The notes under the pieces are model-generated. The model was not told the origin of the DNA. It was given only the letters and a program-made list of their open reading frames with translations, and did no database searches. DNA of 64,000 nt from Bilabrum cf. latius. Lineage: Eukaryota; Bigyra: Bicosoecida; Bigyra; Bicosoecida. Both the position numbers and the translations under genes were made by a program. The stretch lies in NCBI GenBank assembly GCA_965178125.1, contig OZ237744.1, positions 372,001-436,000 of the forward strand, in the 5' to 3' direction. Positions 24,885 through 35,519 of this stretch are shown piece after piece; position 1 is the first letter of the stretch; the number at the start of each line of letters is the position of its first letter.

Positions 24885-26534
24885 ATGGACGGCGATCCAT
24901 CCGTTCACTCATTGGTTCGATAGATTAATGATACTATGAGGTAAGTTGGATGGCAAAGCGTCGTCTCTACGTTGATCCCACGCTCCTCCACGAATGCAGA
25001 CTGCTGCAACAGTTGCCGTTCGCTGCGCAGGTACGAATCTGCCGTGCTGGAAGCAGAATATGAGAAATGGCGAGCTGGACAGGCTGAATTGCGTAAATAG
25101 AAGGCCATCTTGGACGACGAGGCTGCCATGTTGCGCCAAGCCCGCCAGCAGCTCGAAGCGAAGCGAGCTGGGTTCGAAAGTGAGGTCAAAGCAAAGTGGG
25201 GCGATTCATCTGGAGGGCAGGATAGAATACGAGTCAATGTAGGTGGTGAAATATTTGAGGCTACACGAGAGACGCTTTGCATGGACCGCTTTTCGCTTCT
25301 TGCTGCGCTGTGCGCCGACGTGTATCCGAAACTTGGAGACCAGCCCGCAGCGAGTGGTGGCTCTGCCTCGGCTGCTGAAGATGGGGCCGGCGATGGAAAG
25401 GGTGCAGCACGAAGCGAACAGTCGTCTGCTCAGACTTCAATACCGTTTATCGACAGAGATTGGTGGCTGTTCCGCCACATCCTTGCTTTCCTGCAAGGCG
25501 GCGACAGCGCGCTGCCCGACGACGTCGAGCTCCTTCGGCAGCTCTACCTAGAGACCGCCTATTTCAGGTTGAATTCCATGCGAGTTGCCATTGAGACGAA
25601 GGTCAGGGACAGGGCGCTCCCCCCCTCGGTGCTCGCTCCGCAGCTGCCCGGCGCTCCATCGCTGGATGACGAGGACCTGCTGCGACGGTGGGGGCGGATC
25701 GGGGGCAGCAGGGGCCCGCCTCCCAAAGGAGCAGAAGCGGCACAGAAGGCACAGGAAACAGAAGCCGCCGCCCAGCAGGCCCTGAAATGGGCGCAGTACA
25801 CGAGGCAGGTGTCGGGCCTCGCGCTCGATGGCGAGGACGAGGAGGCTGCCGCCGCCGCCGACGACTGGATGGACCAGAGGGACCTTCTGGTTGCAACCGT
25901 CCAGGAGGCCGCGGGAGGGGGCCCCTCGGGCCGTGACGCCATCGCCGAGTCGCTGCTGGGCTCGCGCGGGGCGGCGGCACGGCTGGCCGCACACGAGCTC
26001 GAAGGGTTGTCGGGGGCTGGTCCGGGGCCAGCTGAGCTCCTAGCTCAGATGCTAGCCCCTGGTGCTGAGGGTCCCGCCGGACCGTCCGGGGCGGATACGG
26101 CCGCGCTGGCGGAGGTCATGGAGCGGCGCCGCGCGCTTCGGAGGAGGTTCCGCAGGGACCGATCCCTCGGGGGACTCGCCCTAGAGGCGAGTGAGGGCGC
26201 CACGCACGAGGGTGATGAACCATGGGGCGTGCTGGAGCAGGGCAGGGCAATGGCCAGGGGGTATCTGCGACAGGGCATGGGGGCTGGCCTCGGCGGACCT
26301 GACGAGTTCGGGCTCGCTCCGGGCGGGATAGGAGCTGGCGGCGGATCTGGCTTCGGAGCAGCAGGCGGGAGAATAGGGGGAGGCGGACGATGGGGCCCAT
26401 CCCTCGATGAGGAGGGGAATAGCGTCCCTTTAGAGGTGAGGGCAGCTGCCACGAGGCTTCCCGATCCATTCGGACTGCACCCTGGGAGGGAGCGAAAGTC
26501 GCAGGAGCTGCTGGGCCGATTTGGGTCGACCTGA
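24885..26534 (+). CDS. BTB/T1 (potassium-channel tetramerisation type) domain protein
   Basis: Exons 24885-24940 and 25031-26534 are joined across a gtaagt...gcgcag intron of 90 bp (519 aa). TAG codons at 24921 (VRQINDTM) and 25098 (LRK-Q-KAILDD) are read as Gln; the second sits in an N-terminal coiled coil. A T1/BTB domain follows: RIRVNVGGEIFEATRETL (residues ~85-102) and DRDWWLFRHILAFLQ, then an Arg-x-LYLETAYF helix. Such domains oligomerise and often serve as cullin-3 adaptors (KCTD family). The C-terminal 250 residues are Ala/Gly/Glu-rich and end in a glycine-rich stretch without known domains. There are no membrane helices, so it is not a channel. The stop is TGA. A truncated copy of the T1 part lies at 34258-34530. 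Confidence 0.88.
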
Positions 26535-26934
26535 CGGCTAGCCAAAGAGACAATGAATGTAGAATCCGTTTTTATTTTGTTGGACTCATTCGATGTGTAT
26601 TCATTCGCGGCACAATCGCGCTGGGGATCCGATGTTGCGACCACACACCAGGATGCGACCGCCGACACCTTGCATCGTAGGATTCAGTGCCCCGGGAAGG
26701 GATGAGCTACTTTCATTTGATCACTGCACCTTGTTTCACCAATGAATAGCCATTCCAACGCCTGGATTGCCCCTCCCTGGCAGCATCTCAGGTGGTCCCA
26801 TCATCAGAGAGCCGGCAGCGCCGACCGAGAGCCGGACCAAACTCGGAGCCGCTCGGGACCAGCGCCACGTCGTGGGTCCATTTCCGCCGCATCCATACGC
26901 CCAGACACTCAGGTACATAATTTGCCAGCGCACC
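26535..26934. other. Intergenic space before the SRCR-like gene
   Basis: No confident gene is seen. The last ~55 bp before ATG 26935 are conserved in the second copy (35447-35519), differing by a 6-bp indel and conservative codon changes. An upstream coding exon, perhaps with the missing signal peptide, may therefore be present. Confidence 0.4.
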
Positions 26935-29917
26935 ATGGGTATCGAGATCTCTATCGTCTCCATTGCTGCCACAAGCTCAGCCTTCAATTCCACCTACCTC
27001 GCCAACAATAACGAAGGGCTCGTCATTGGGCGCTACGACGAAGTTTCCGGGGAGGACTGGACATTTGCGTGCGATGGTTCTCAGCAGTGGGACCTTCAAA
27101 CGTTAAGAAAGGCCTGCATTTACACGGGAAATCACGACCAGTGGGGGTACTCGTACCGCGGGCAGCAAGTCCCGGTTGCAAACTACGGGTAGACCAATAT
27201 CAGGTGCGAAATTGACCAAGATTTTGGCTACGAAGCAGAGAACATATGCTCGTACGGCAATGATGCATCAAGTTGCACTGGCACGTCGAGAGGCATCTTC
27301 CTGTCGTGCGTGCCGCGAGGAGACCTGGCGCTTCCAGTGTTGGAGTTTTCCGTCCCAGAACAGAACTGCTCCGGTCCGTGCACGACCATCCAGAACGCAA
27401 CAGTGCATGCCAGACTGGGTGGATTAGAGACTGGTCCAGTATGTGGTGTCGTCACGAATCAACGCGCCGCGGACGCTCTTTGCCGTTCGCTTTCTGTGCC
27501 CGGAGCTAGCGCTGCGTGGTGGGGCGCCTCTGCCAGCACGAATGGCTCATCGTCGTACTCGATGCACGAGTTCTCGTGTCCAGATGGAGATCCGATCTTG
27601 GATATTGGCGATCAATGCCATATCAACCGGATTCCGAGCTGCTCGGCGGACCAGGCTCTGTCTCTGTCATGCGTGATTCCATCGCCGTCGCCTAGTCCTA
27701 CTCCTTCGACAACACCATCAGCTGTGAGACTTTATTTGCAATAATGCTTTATACTGTTGAATTTGAGAGCAGTGCCTGCGATGTTGGAATGGTCTCCTCG
27801 GCCTCTTTGACCTCATGTGACTTGGGATGCGACCAACTCTCCCTCTCTCGCAGACTCCAACGACCACCAGCACCACCAGCGCCACGCCCACGCCGTCGAT
27901 GACCAGCACCACCAGCGTCACGCCCACGCCGTCGATGACCAGCACCACCAGCGCCACACCAGTGAGTTCTGAGTTGGCGTGATGCCGTGGAAATTAGGTC
28001 CGACGAGTTGCATGCCATCGATCTGCAAGGTGACCGGTGACAAACCGGTGACAAAATCATGCATGCTTAGCCAGCTGTCTCATTAATTCCATCGCAGACT
28101 CCAAGCACGACGGTCACAACGACTGCGACGCCCAGTGGCAACGGAATCTCGCCCACGCCGACTGTCAGCAGCAACGGAATCTCGCCCACGCCGACTGTCA
28201 GCAGCAACGGAATCTCGCCCACGCCGACTGTCAGCAGCAACGGGATCTCGCCCACGCCGACTGTCAGCAGCAACGGAATCTCGCCCACGCCGACTGTCAG
28301 CAGCAACGGAATCTCGCCCACGCCGACTGTCAGCAGCAACGGAATCTCGCCCACGCCGACTGTCAGCAGCAACGGAATCTCGCCCACGCCGACTGTCAGC
28401 AGCAACGGAATCTCGCCCACGCCGACTGTCAGCAGCAACGGAATCTCGCCCACGCCGACTGTCAGCAGCAACGGAATCTCGCCCACGCCGACTGTCAGCA
28501 GCAACGGAATCTCGCCCACGCCGACTGTCAGCAGCAACGGAATCTCGCCCACGCCGACTGTCAGCAGCAACGGAATCTCGCCCACGCCGACTGTCAGCAG
28601 CAACGGAATCTCGCCCACGCCGACTGTCAGCAGCAACGGGATCTCGCCCACGCCGACTGTCAGCAGCAACGGGATCTCGCCCACGCCGACTGTCAGCAGC
28701 GATGGTGTGAGATATGCTTGCGAGTCGAATGTTCACGCAGGTAGAGTGTGCTTCCCCAGGCATGTCTCTTGTCCATGTCTCTTGTCCATGTGCTTGCAAG
28801 TGCTCCTCGATTGAATCTGGTATGGTTTCTCCTGTGTTCCTCGTCGCAGCCACCAAGCACGCCATCGAGCACGGCAGCAACTCCGACCACAAGCCCCGTG
28901 AGAGAACAGCCTCAGCCTGTGTTGCACAGGCGACTGCTCGGCCCCAGCAAGGACTAGGCCGTGCAGATCCACCGGGTATATCAGCAGCTGCTGTTGCATT
29001 GCCTTTGCCCGACTATGCTGCTCCCATCCTTCGCACTCTACTACACACTCCTACTCCTCGCCTCGCAGTCGGCTTCCCCGTCCACGTCCAGAGCTCCCAG
29101 GCTCCCGCCCAGAGCCAGCTCGCAGCCATCTGCTGGCGGTGAGGACGATGCAGATCAGCTCAACGAAGCCTAGACCATCGAGGAAATCCTGGAGCAAGCC
29201 AGCGGCTCCAACTCGGTGGTAGAGGTCTGCAGCGATGGTCAGAACTCGGACAGGCTTCGGACCTTGCCGGTCCTGCTGCAGTCTCAGATCCGGATCCGAA
29301 ACCGTACCGTAGCTTAGACAGGATGCCGCAGCACGGATCTCCTGCGCCAGAAGGCGGCTTCTCTTGCCGGAGCAGAGGCAGGCGATGTCGTGATGTGGCT
29401 GAGTGAAGCTCGCGATGAGTCGAGGAGGTTGCAAAGCGGCTCTGGCTCAGGCGTGTCTACAGTGGTTGGGATGCAGATCCCCGTGGCTTCCCTCGATGAG
29501 GCCGACAGCGTGTTTGCAGGCTTGCGGGCCGTCGTAACGAACCAAACGGTGCTATCTGCGCTGAGCGGCTCGACTGGAGACGCTTCCCAGGTTGAGTGGC
29601 TTGCCGACAGCCCCGAGGCGTCCTTCTCGGCTCGCAACCCGAACGCGGAGCCGGATGCGGACGACGATGGCGGCTCTGATTTGTCCGACGCGATGATTGT
29701 ACTGATTGCCTGCGGCGCGGTCCTCGTCGCCATCGTGCTGGGAGTTCTCGTGATGAGCTACTGCTGCGGCGTGTCATGCTGCTGCTCGCCGCCAGCCAAA
29801 AGTGCTTCCCCTGTAGGATAGACCGTGGAGAAGGGAAATGTTGGGCCAGGCACGAATGTCTCCGGTGGGGCGATCGGATTCAGTGCCGGTGGCAACCACG
29901 AGGCAAGCCAGGTGTGA
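26935..29917 (+). CDS. SRCR-like / mucin-stalk type I membrane protein
   Basis: Five phase-0 exons are proposed: 26935-27723, 27854-27961, 28098-28706, 28850-28897 and 29069-29917 (800 aa). All introns begin gtgag and end gcag. Exon 1 encodes a Cys-rich extracellular module resembling scavenger-receptor Cys-rich domains (GEDWTFACDGS..., GPVCGVVTNQRAADALCRSL..., ending SLSCV). Exons 2-4 encode Thr/Ser/Pro stalk sequence, with 16 perfect 33-bp repeats in exon 3. Exon 5 encodes a Ser-rich domain, one transmembrane helix (MIVLIACGAVLVAIVLGVLV) and a Cys-rich short tail (SYCCGVSCCCS, possible palmitoylation). TAGs (e.g. 27190, 29171, 29819) read as Gln; the stop is TGA. The start is uncertain because no signal peptide is visible. 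Its front end is duplicated at 35.5-37.3 kb. Confidence 0.7.
28137..28700 (+). repeat. 33-bp minisatellite, 16 full units plus a partial first unit, encoding SSNGISPTPTV
   Basis: The unit agcagcaacggaatctcgcc-cacgccgactgtc is almost perfectly repeated across exon 3 of the SRCR-like gene; the only variation noticed is a/g in the Gly codon. The unit length is a multiple of three, so all six frames stay open, producing long spurious antisense frames. The repeat encodes an O-glycosylation-prone stalk. Confidence 0.95.
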
Positions 29918-30246
29918 CTGGGTTGCTAACGTGGAGCCTCGGGATGGCTGGTACTGGAGCCACGATTAAATCCGGGTGCACTTGGAATGTCTCCACGATG
30001 TTTGGGGACGGGCTCGCAGGCTACGGCCTGAATAAATCCCGAGCATGTATCACTCACTGTGCACTTCGGCACTCATGATGGCGTTTCGCCGACGAGAGCA
30101 ATTTGTTCTCATTTTCATATTCTTCAGCAGGAAAATTCAATTCTGGACAAGCGCTACTATCTTAAGGTGCGCCTTTTAATCTATTAATTGCATTAACTCA
30201 CAAGAAATCAGTGATTCAAGAGCTAGGGCGTTCGCCAGAGTTTCTG
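29918..30246. other. Intergenic space before the helicase gene
   Basis: 329 bp are without a supported gene. Frame 1 is open for a short distance upstream of ATG 30247, and a small 5' exon of the helicase could lie here. An aataaa at about 30030 may be the polyadenylation signal of the upstream gene. Confidence 0.4.
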
Positions 30247-33200
30247 ATGAACGTGCAACAGAGGGCAGCTGTTGAAGCGCCGCCGGGGCCGGTCATGGTA
30301 CTTGCAGGGCCAGGTACAGGCAAAACTTACGTCATTACTCAACGGCTAATTCATTTACTCAGAATCTCAAAGAGCGTTGCCGCGGTCAAGTCAAACGGAG
30401 CAAGCCAGCAGTCGATACACCACGCGGGAGGGGCACTCGCACTTACATTTACGAATAAAGCAGCAAAGGAAATGGCCGACCGCGTAAATAAATTGTCTGC
30501 ATAGGATGACATAAAAGTTCGATGCAGGATATGCACATTTCATGCACTGTGCTGCTTTTTGCTGAGGGCTTTCGCGAGAAGAGCATTTTAGATTGCGAGC
30601 GATAAGCAGAGGAATGAAGCGATGCTCACCAGCATACAGCGATGTTATGACCATGCTGATATTTCAAGAAATCTACAAGTCTCTATTAGGACTTGCGTGG
30701 AGCGCTGGAAGGGATTTGGATTTTCCCCCGCGCAAGTGCTCGCCCATGAGCAAGTTCGAAGCTCTGTCGACCAGAGGCTCTACGCGAACGTCTACGCTCA
30801 CTACTAGCGATACCTCCACGACAACAGATTGATGGACTTTGGAGATCTGACGCTTGAATGCGTGCAATTTCTGGAGCAGTCGCCAGCCGCATGCGAGGCC
30901 ATACACCGGCGGTGGGCTCACGTGCTCGTGGATGAGTTTCAAGACACCTCTTATCTGCAGTGGAAGCTGGTACGCCTGCTTACCCGGGGTCTCATAACAT
31001 CCATTCCGCAACGCGATGTTACGAGCAGCGCCTCAAGCAGTGGAAAGGAAGAGGTCTCCGAGCCTAGCCTGACCGTGGTCGGGGACCCGAACCAGTGCAT
31101 CTACACGTGGCGCCTCGCATCTGCGAAAAATCCCGAGCGTTTCCTGCGAGACTTTCCAAGTGCCAAGCTTGTTCATCTGTCTGTAAGCTACCGCTCCACG
31201 CCCCGTATCCTCAGGGCCAGCAACGCGGTGATCCGGCAGGCCCTCCCCGCGGACCCCCAGTCGGTTGCTTCAGTCAAGAGGGAAGAGCCTGCACCAAAAC
31301 GAGCAAGAGTGGAAAGCTGTATGGATAGCGAAGGGGAAGAACACCGCGGTGAAAGAACTTCCTTTGAGACGCTGCAGCGCTTGCAGTACGAGTGCCTCAC
31401 AGCGCAGGACAGCTCTGCAGACGGCCCCAAAGTGGCAGTCATGCTGTTCTCGACTCCAGAAGACGAAGCTAAGGCCGTGGCGTCGTTGACGAGACATGTA
31501 CACGGAGAATCGTAGTATTCATGTGCCGCTCAGGGGGGCGCCACTGACCATGTGCAGGCAAACAAAGACAACTTGCCCGGCTTTTCATCATCTAGAACTG
31601 CGTTGAAGCCCCCCGACAGGATTGCAGGTGCGGCTGCAACAGTAGGATCAGCGTTCTCCGTACCATCCGACCCGCGTCACGCGTCCAGTGAATCAAGTAG
31701 CAGCAAGGAGGACCGTTCTTTCCCCGGCTCGGTCGCTATTCTGGGCAGGTATCATGCGACACTGTCGCCGATCGAGACTGCTCTCCGTGACTAGCGGAGC
31801 CCGTACAAGAGGATAGGCGTCAAGAAGGCTCTGGATCGACCGGACACCAAGGCAGCACTATCACTTCTTCGCCTTGCTTCTGGGTCTGGCACGGACGATT
31901 CCATCGCTGATGCATTTGGGGCAGTACTCTCATTTCCAGCCAGCGGAATCGGACCGGGCACAGTTGAGCTTGCGATTGAAGCTGGGTCTCAAACGTAGGA
32001 TGGCGACCAGACAATTGATGCTTATCATGCTTTTGAAAGGGTTGCACGAGGTGACGCCGAGGCACGCGGAATCGGAGCTTCCAAGCTTAGGCCGATGCGC
32101 AGCTTGGTCGCCGCCGTGAGAAAAATTCGAGAACGGTTTAGGGTCCCCTCCTCTCTCGGTCTGCTCGAATCGGCCGGTGCTCTTGCGGCTGGTGCTCAGC
32201 TAGCTTCCAGTCTCGTCATGTCGACTGGGATAGCAGCCCATGCGGGGGTTGAGGAGGCGTGGCTTGCCATGGCTGGCTTTGCCTCGGCCGTGTCCTCCAT
32301 CGGGAGCGGGGCTGAGGGCAGCGGCACATTTCCCGCTGAAGGAGCATTACCCAGGCCAGCTGAACAAATCACGTCAAAGAGCACCCCTAAAAGCAAGGCA
32401 AAAGTGCTTGAAGAAGAGAGCGACGAATCACATAGTGAGGAGTCTGATATTGATTCGGATTCCGGTGATGGCTCAGGTGTTGATCCGGACACACTGGCTG
32501 CTTTTTCGTGCCTGTTGTCGGCGGTGCAGGGAGCCGTTGCAGACTGGTGGAGGGAGTGCAAGGAAATCGAGAGCATCTCGATTAGCATGTCGCGTAGTAG
32601 CGACCCTGCGACCGCCGGTTTGACTGTGTCGCAGCCACCGCAGTTGCTGGACTTTGTGCTGGAGAGAGTCTCGCTTCTGGGTGGAGCGGACGTATCAGTG
32701 GCAAGCTCGGCTTCATGCAGTGCACCACAGATCACCTTAAGCACCATCCACGCCAGCAAAGGCCTGGAGTACGACACGGTGATCATACCCGGGCTGATTG
32801 AGGGTGTCCTGCCTCCTCGCCCTCGACGAGCCGATGACACAATGGTGCGCTTGAAAGAACCAGACGATTTTGAAGTGGCTAACCCTGATACGCACCAGTA
32901 GCAGCGGATACAGGCATCAGAGGAGGACCCTGGTCTGCAGGAGGAGCGCAGGCTGCTGTACGTCGCGATGACGAGGGCCAAGCGGATGCTAGTCCTGACA
33001 CACCACGACAGAGCGGCCCGCCACAGAAGGCGGCAACGATGTCCCCCGTCGAGGTTTTTGGCCGCGCTGGAATCTTTAGCGTTCGGAGGCAACGGCGAGA
33101 AGCGTCGCGTTGACGTGGTATTCAAGGATTGCCGCAGGGCAGGGATCAGACCTGCGAGCTCCTCTTCTTCATCCAGTGCAGCCTCGTCAGGCTCCGGCAG

Positions 33201-33618
33201 CATGGCCCTGGCAGTCGCGCAGCAGAGCGCCAAGCTGGCTGCCATGGTGCAGTCGTCGCGGCGCTCAGGACAACGCCTGGGCCAGGGAGATTTCCGCGGC
33301 AGTCTTGAGGACGTCTCGGTCCCGGTGCCTGTGCCTGGCATCCCATCGGACTCGAACGCTTCTCACGCCTCTCGCCCGAGAAAGAGAAGTCGGCTGGTGT
33401 CCACTGTCGGGACTGGTGCGACTCTCGGGGCTGGCGCACTGCCAGTGCTAGGGCTCGCCGCTGCTGGTGCAGGGTCACTGCCCAGTTTGGGTGCGTCGAG
33501 GAGATCCGGAACTGCCCTTGGCGCGGCTGGGGCCTTGCCTGGACTAGCTGGGGGGTCGCGGGCCTCAGATGGGCAGCAAGCAGAGAAGCAAACAACTTCT
33601 GGCAGAGATAGGGATTGA
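30247..33618 (+). CDS. UvrD/Rep-family superfamily 1A DNA helicase
   Basis: One frame from ATG 30247 to TGA 33616-33618 (1,123 aa) crosses TAGs at 30502, 30589, 30805, 31513, 31792, 31996 and 32899. All SF1A motifs are present in order: QQRAAVEAP (Q motif), GPGTGKT (I), ALTFTNKAAKEMADRV (Ia), TFHALC, LVDEFQDTSYLQ (II), VVGDPNQCIYTWRLA (III), SVSYRSTPRIL (IV), STIHASKGLEYDTVIIPG (V) and LLYVAMTRAK (VI). TAG at 30805 lies in AHY-Q-RYLHDN...LMDFGDL, where UvrD/PcrA proteins have Tyr-Gln; TAG at 31792 lies in ALRD-Q-RSPYKRIG. The enzyme should unwind DNA 3'-5' in repair or recombination (UvrD/PcrA/Srs2-like). Ser-rich insertions and a C-terminal Gly/Ala/Ser-rich tail make it larger than bacterial homologues. 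The start may lie slightly upstream or in another exon. Confidence 0.92.
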
Positions 33619-34122
33619 TATGCCTCCAGCGCGTTGGCGTGGCCAGAGCACTTGTTGCTGTCGCAGACTTTGTCGTGTGTGCCGCGCTGCATTACAGTAT
33701 TGTTGCGATTGATCAGTGATCAATTTTTTGAATGCAGTATTTTTCTGCCAGATAGTGCCAGAATCTGGCAGATATTCTGGCCAAACGGTTCCGCTTGTCA
33801 AATATGAGTTGGTTTGGCCGATGATGTCCCTGAGATTGAGGTCTTGCGTTGGGCACATTTCCCGTTCGAGGTGCAGGAACACAGATGCGACGCAGCACAG
33901 CGGAGGAGTGGGAGCGTGGTGGCACGCCAGCCGGGGGGAGCATAAGTGGAGGAGATGATTGGTTGGGTATTTTGGTTGATGTAGGGGATAGATACGGGGG
34001 AGACACAGCCCAGGCAGGTTGAGGTGAGGGCTTGCTAGTGGTCTGGATCGTAGGGCGGCTCGGAGTGATCGGAACGGCTCCGCATGGGGTCGGACCATCC
34101 AACCACAGGCAGGTGAGGAAGC
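33619..34122. other. Intergenic region after the helicase, with a short dispersed repeat
   Basis: No gene is supported. Positions ~33652-33698 (gctgtcgcagactt...gccgcgctgc) match 46330-46374 in the EGF-like pseudogene at about 85-90%. The remainder shows nothing recognisable. Confidence 0.5.
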
Positions 34123-34545
34123 ATGGAGGTCACAATAAGAATTGAGCGGCTATCGCCAGCTTTTTCTTCAGCGCTCCAGGCGCCTGCAGCTCGACGACGG
34201 AGGTCTGCATCGTCACGGTCCCGCTCCTGCACAGGGCCCTACGAGCAACTAGGTAGAGCCTGGTGGCTGTTCCGCCACATCCTTGCTTTCCTGCAAGGCA
34301 GCCACAGCGCGCTGCCTGACGACGTCGAGCTCCTTCGGCAGCTCTACCTAGAGACCGCCTACTTCAGGTTGAATTCCATGCGAGTTGCCATTGAGACGAA
34401 GGTCAGGGACAGGGCGCTTCCCCCCTCGGTGCTCGCTCCGCAGCTGCCCGGCGCTCCATCGCTGGATGACGACAAGGACCTGCTACGACGGTGGGGGCGG
34501 ATCGGGGGCAGCAGGGGCCCGCCTCCCAAATGCGGTCGATGGTGA
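34123..34545 (+). pseudogene. Chimeric relic of the BTB/T1 gene
   Basis: Positions 34258-34530 are a near-identical copy of 25461-25729, from WWLFRHILAFLQ to GGSRGPPPK, with a 3-bp insertion (DDDKD for DDED). It lacks the VNVGGEIFE part of the T1 fold, the coiled coil and the C-terminus. An open frame from ATG 34123 to TGA 34543 puts unrelated Arg/Ser-rich sequence in front (140 aa). Without the first half of the fold it is unlikely to work as a BTB protein. A new chimeric gene is possible but unproven. Confidence 0.7.
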
Positions 34546-35519
34546 GGACGATGGTGACACGGGCATGAGAGGCCAGGCCCTGAAGGGGTTCCCCTGAGCA
34601 GGGGCGGGCTGGTCGTGTGATGGGGGCCGCACTAACGAGTGGGCCCATCGGGCAACACGGACGGGAAGTAAGCGATCTAGAGCAATGGTTGGTATCGGGG
34701 GCGCAGCAGGCGGCGAGAGGGCAATCACATAGCTTGGATTGCCCGGCATGGATCTCTCCCTGGTTTGGACAGTTGGACCGTGCGGGTGTAGGGACCTTAG
34801 TGGATGACTATGATGTTCCGTGGTTCGCGACCCCTCGTGAATGTTTCTGAATATAATAAATAGCCAAGTATTGTCCGCTGTGATGTGATTTGCTGCCGGG
34901 ACCACGGGGCTCGTCTACCCGTCGGGGGGGCGCGATCCTTGACAGCATCTACCGGAACACGGTGGACGCGCAGACACTGAATAACACACAGTTAATACGC
35001 TTAGCGTGCGTGATTGCTTCTCTGGGCACTTTTGGCTGGCGGTGGAAGGCGCGGCAAGTTTGCAGCCGGGGGCGCCCGCATCGACCAGGTGCAGCCGCGA
35101 CCATCAAGCAAATCAACGAGTCATAAACATATTTCATTACATGGAAAATATGTTGCGCTACTTAGATTTGCGCTACGGGGCCACAATTACGCCGAGCGAG
35201 CCGCTGGGCATGATTACTGATGCTCTCGTTGCGCAGAAATTTCTGCGCAATGCTGACCGATGGTTTTGATATTTGCATGTTAAGCAATACTGAAAGAAGC
35301 AAAGCACGCCTTACAGTAGTGCTACCTACGACGAATGTATCCGTTTTAGGACCGCCAACCACAATCCGACGGTCCCAACTTGAAGCATCCCGGATTCGTC
35401 ACTGGCAGGCATCGTGACCGGATCGCCGGCGGATCGTGGATGCTTGGGACGAACGCCACGTCGCCGGTCCATTGCACACATACGCTAAGACACTCAGGCA
35501 CATACTTTGCCAGCGCACC
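34546..35519. other. 974-bp region upstream of the chimeric membrane-protein gene
   Basis: No gene is supported on either strand. The last ~75 bp are shared with the region upstream of 26935. The rest should include the promoter and possibly a missing signal-peptide exon of the next gene. Confidence 0.4.

Noticed and set aside
28137-28700. Possible CRISPR-like array
   Set aside because: Units are contiguous with no variable spacers, lie within an exon, and the organism is eukaryotic.
28067-28892. Long antisense and alternative-frame open reading frames (200-270 codons) over the 33-bp repeat
   Set aside because: They arise because the repeat unit is a multiple of three and stop-free in all frames; only the frame continuous with the flanking exons is supported.
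30075-30210. Upstream exon for the helicase starting at ATG 30075
   Set aside because: The available donor and acceptor would leave a 44-bp intron and the wrong phase.
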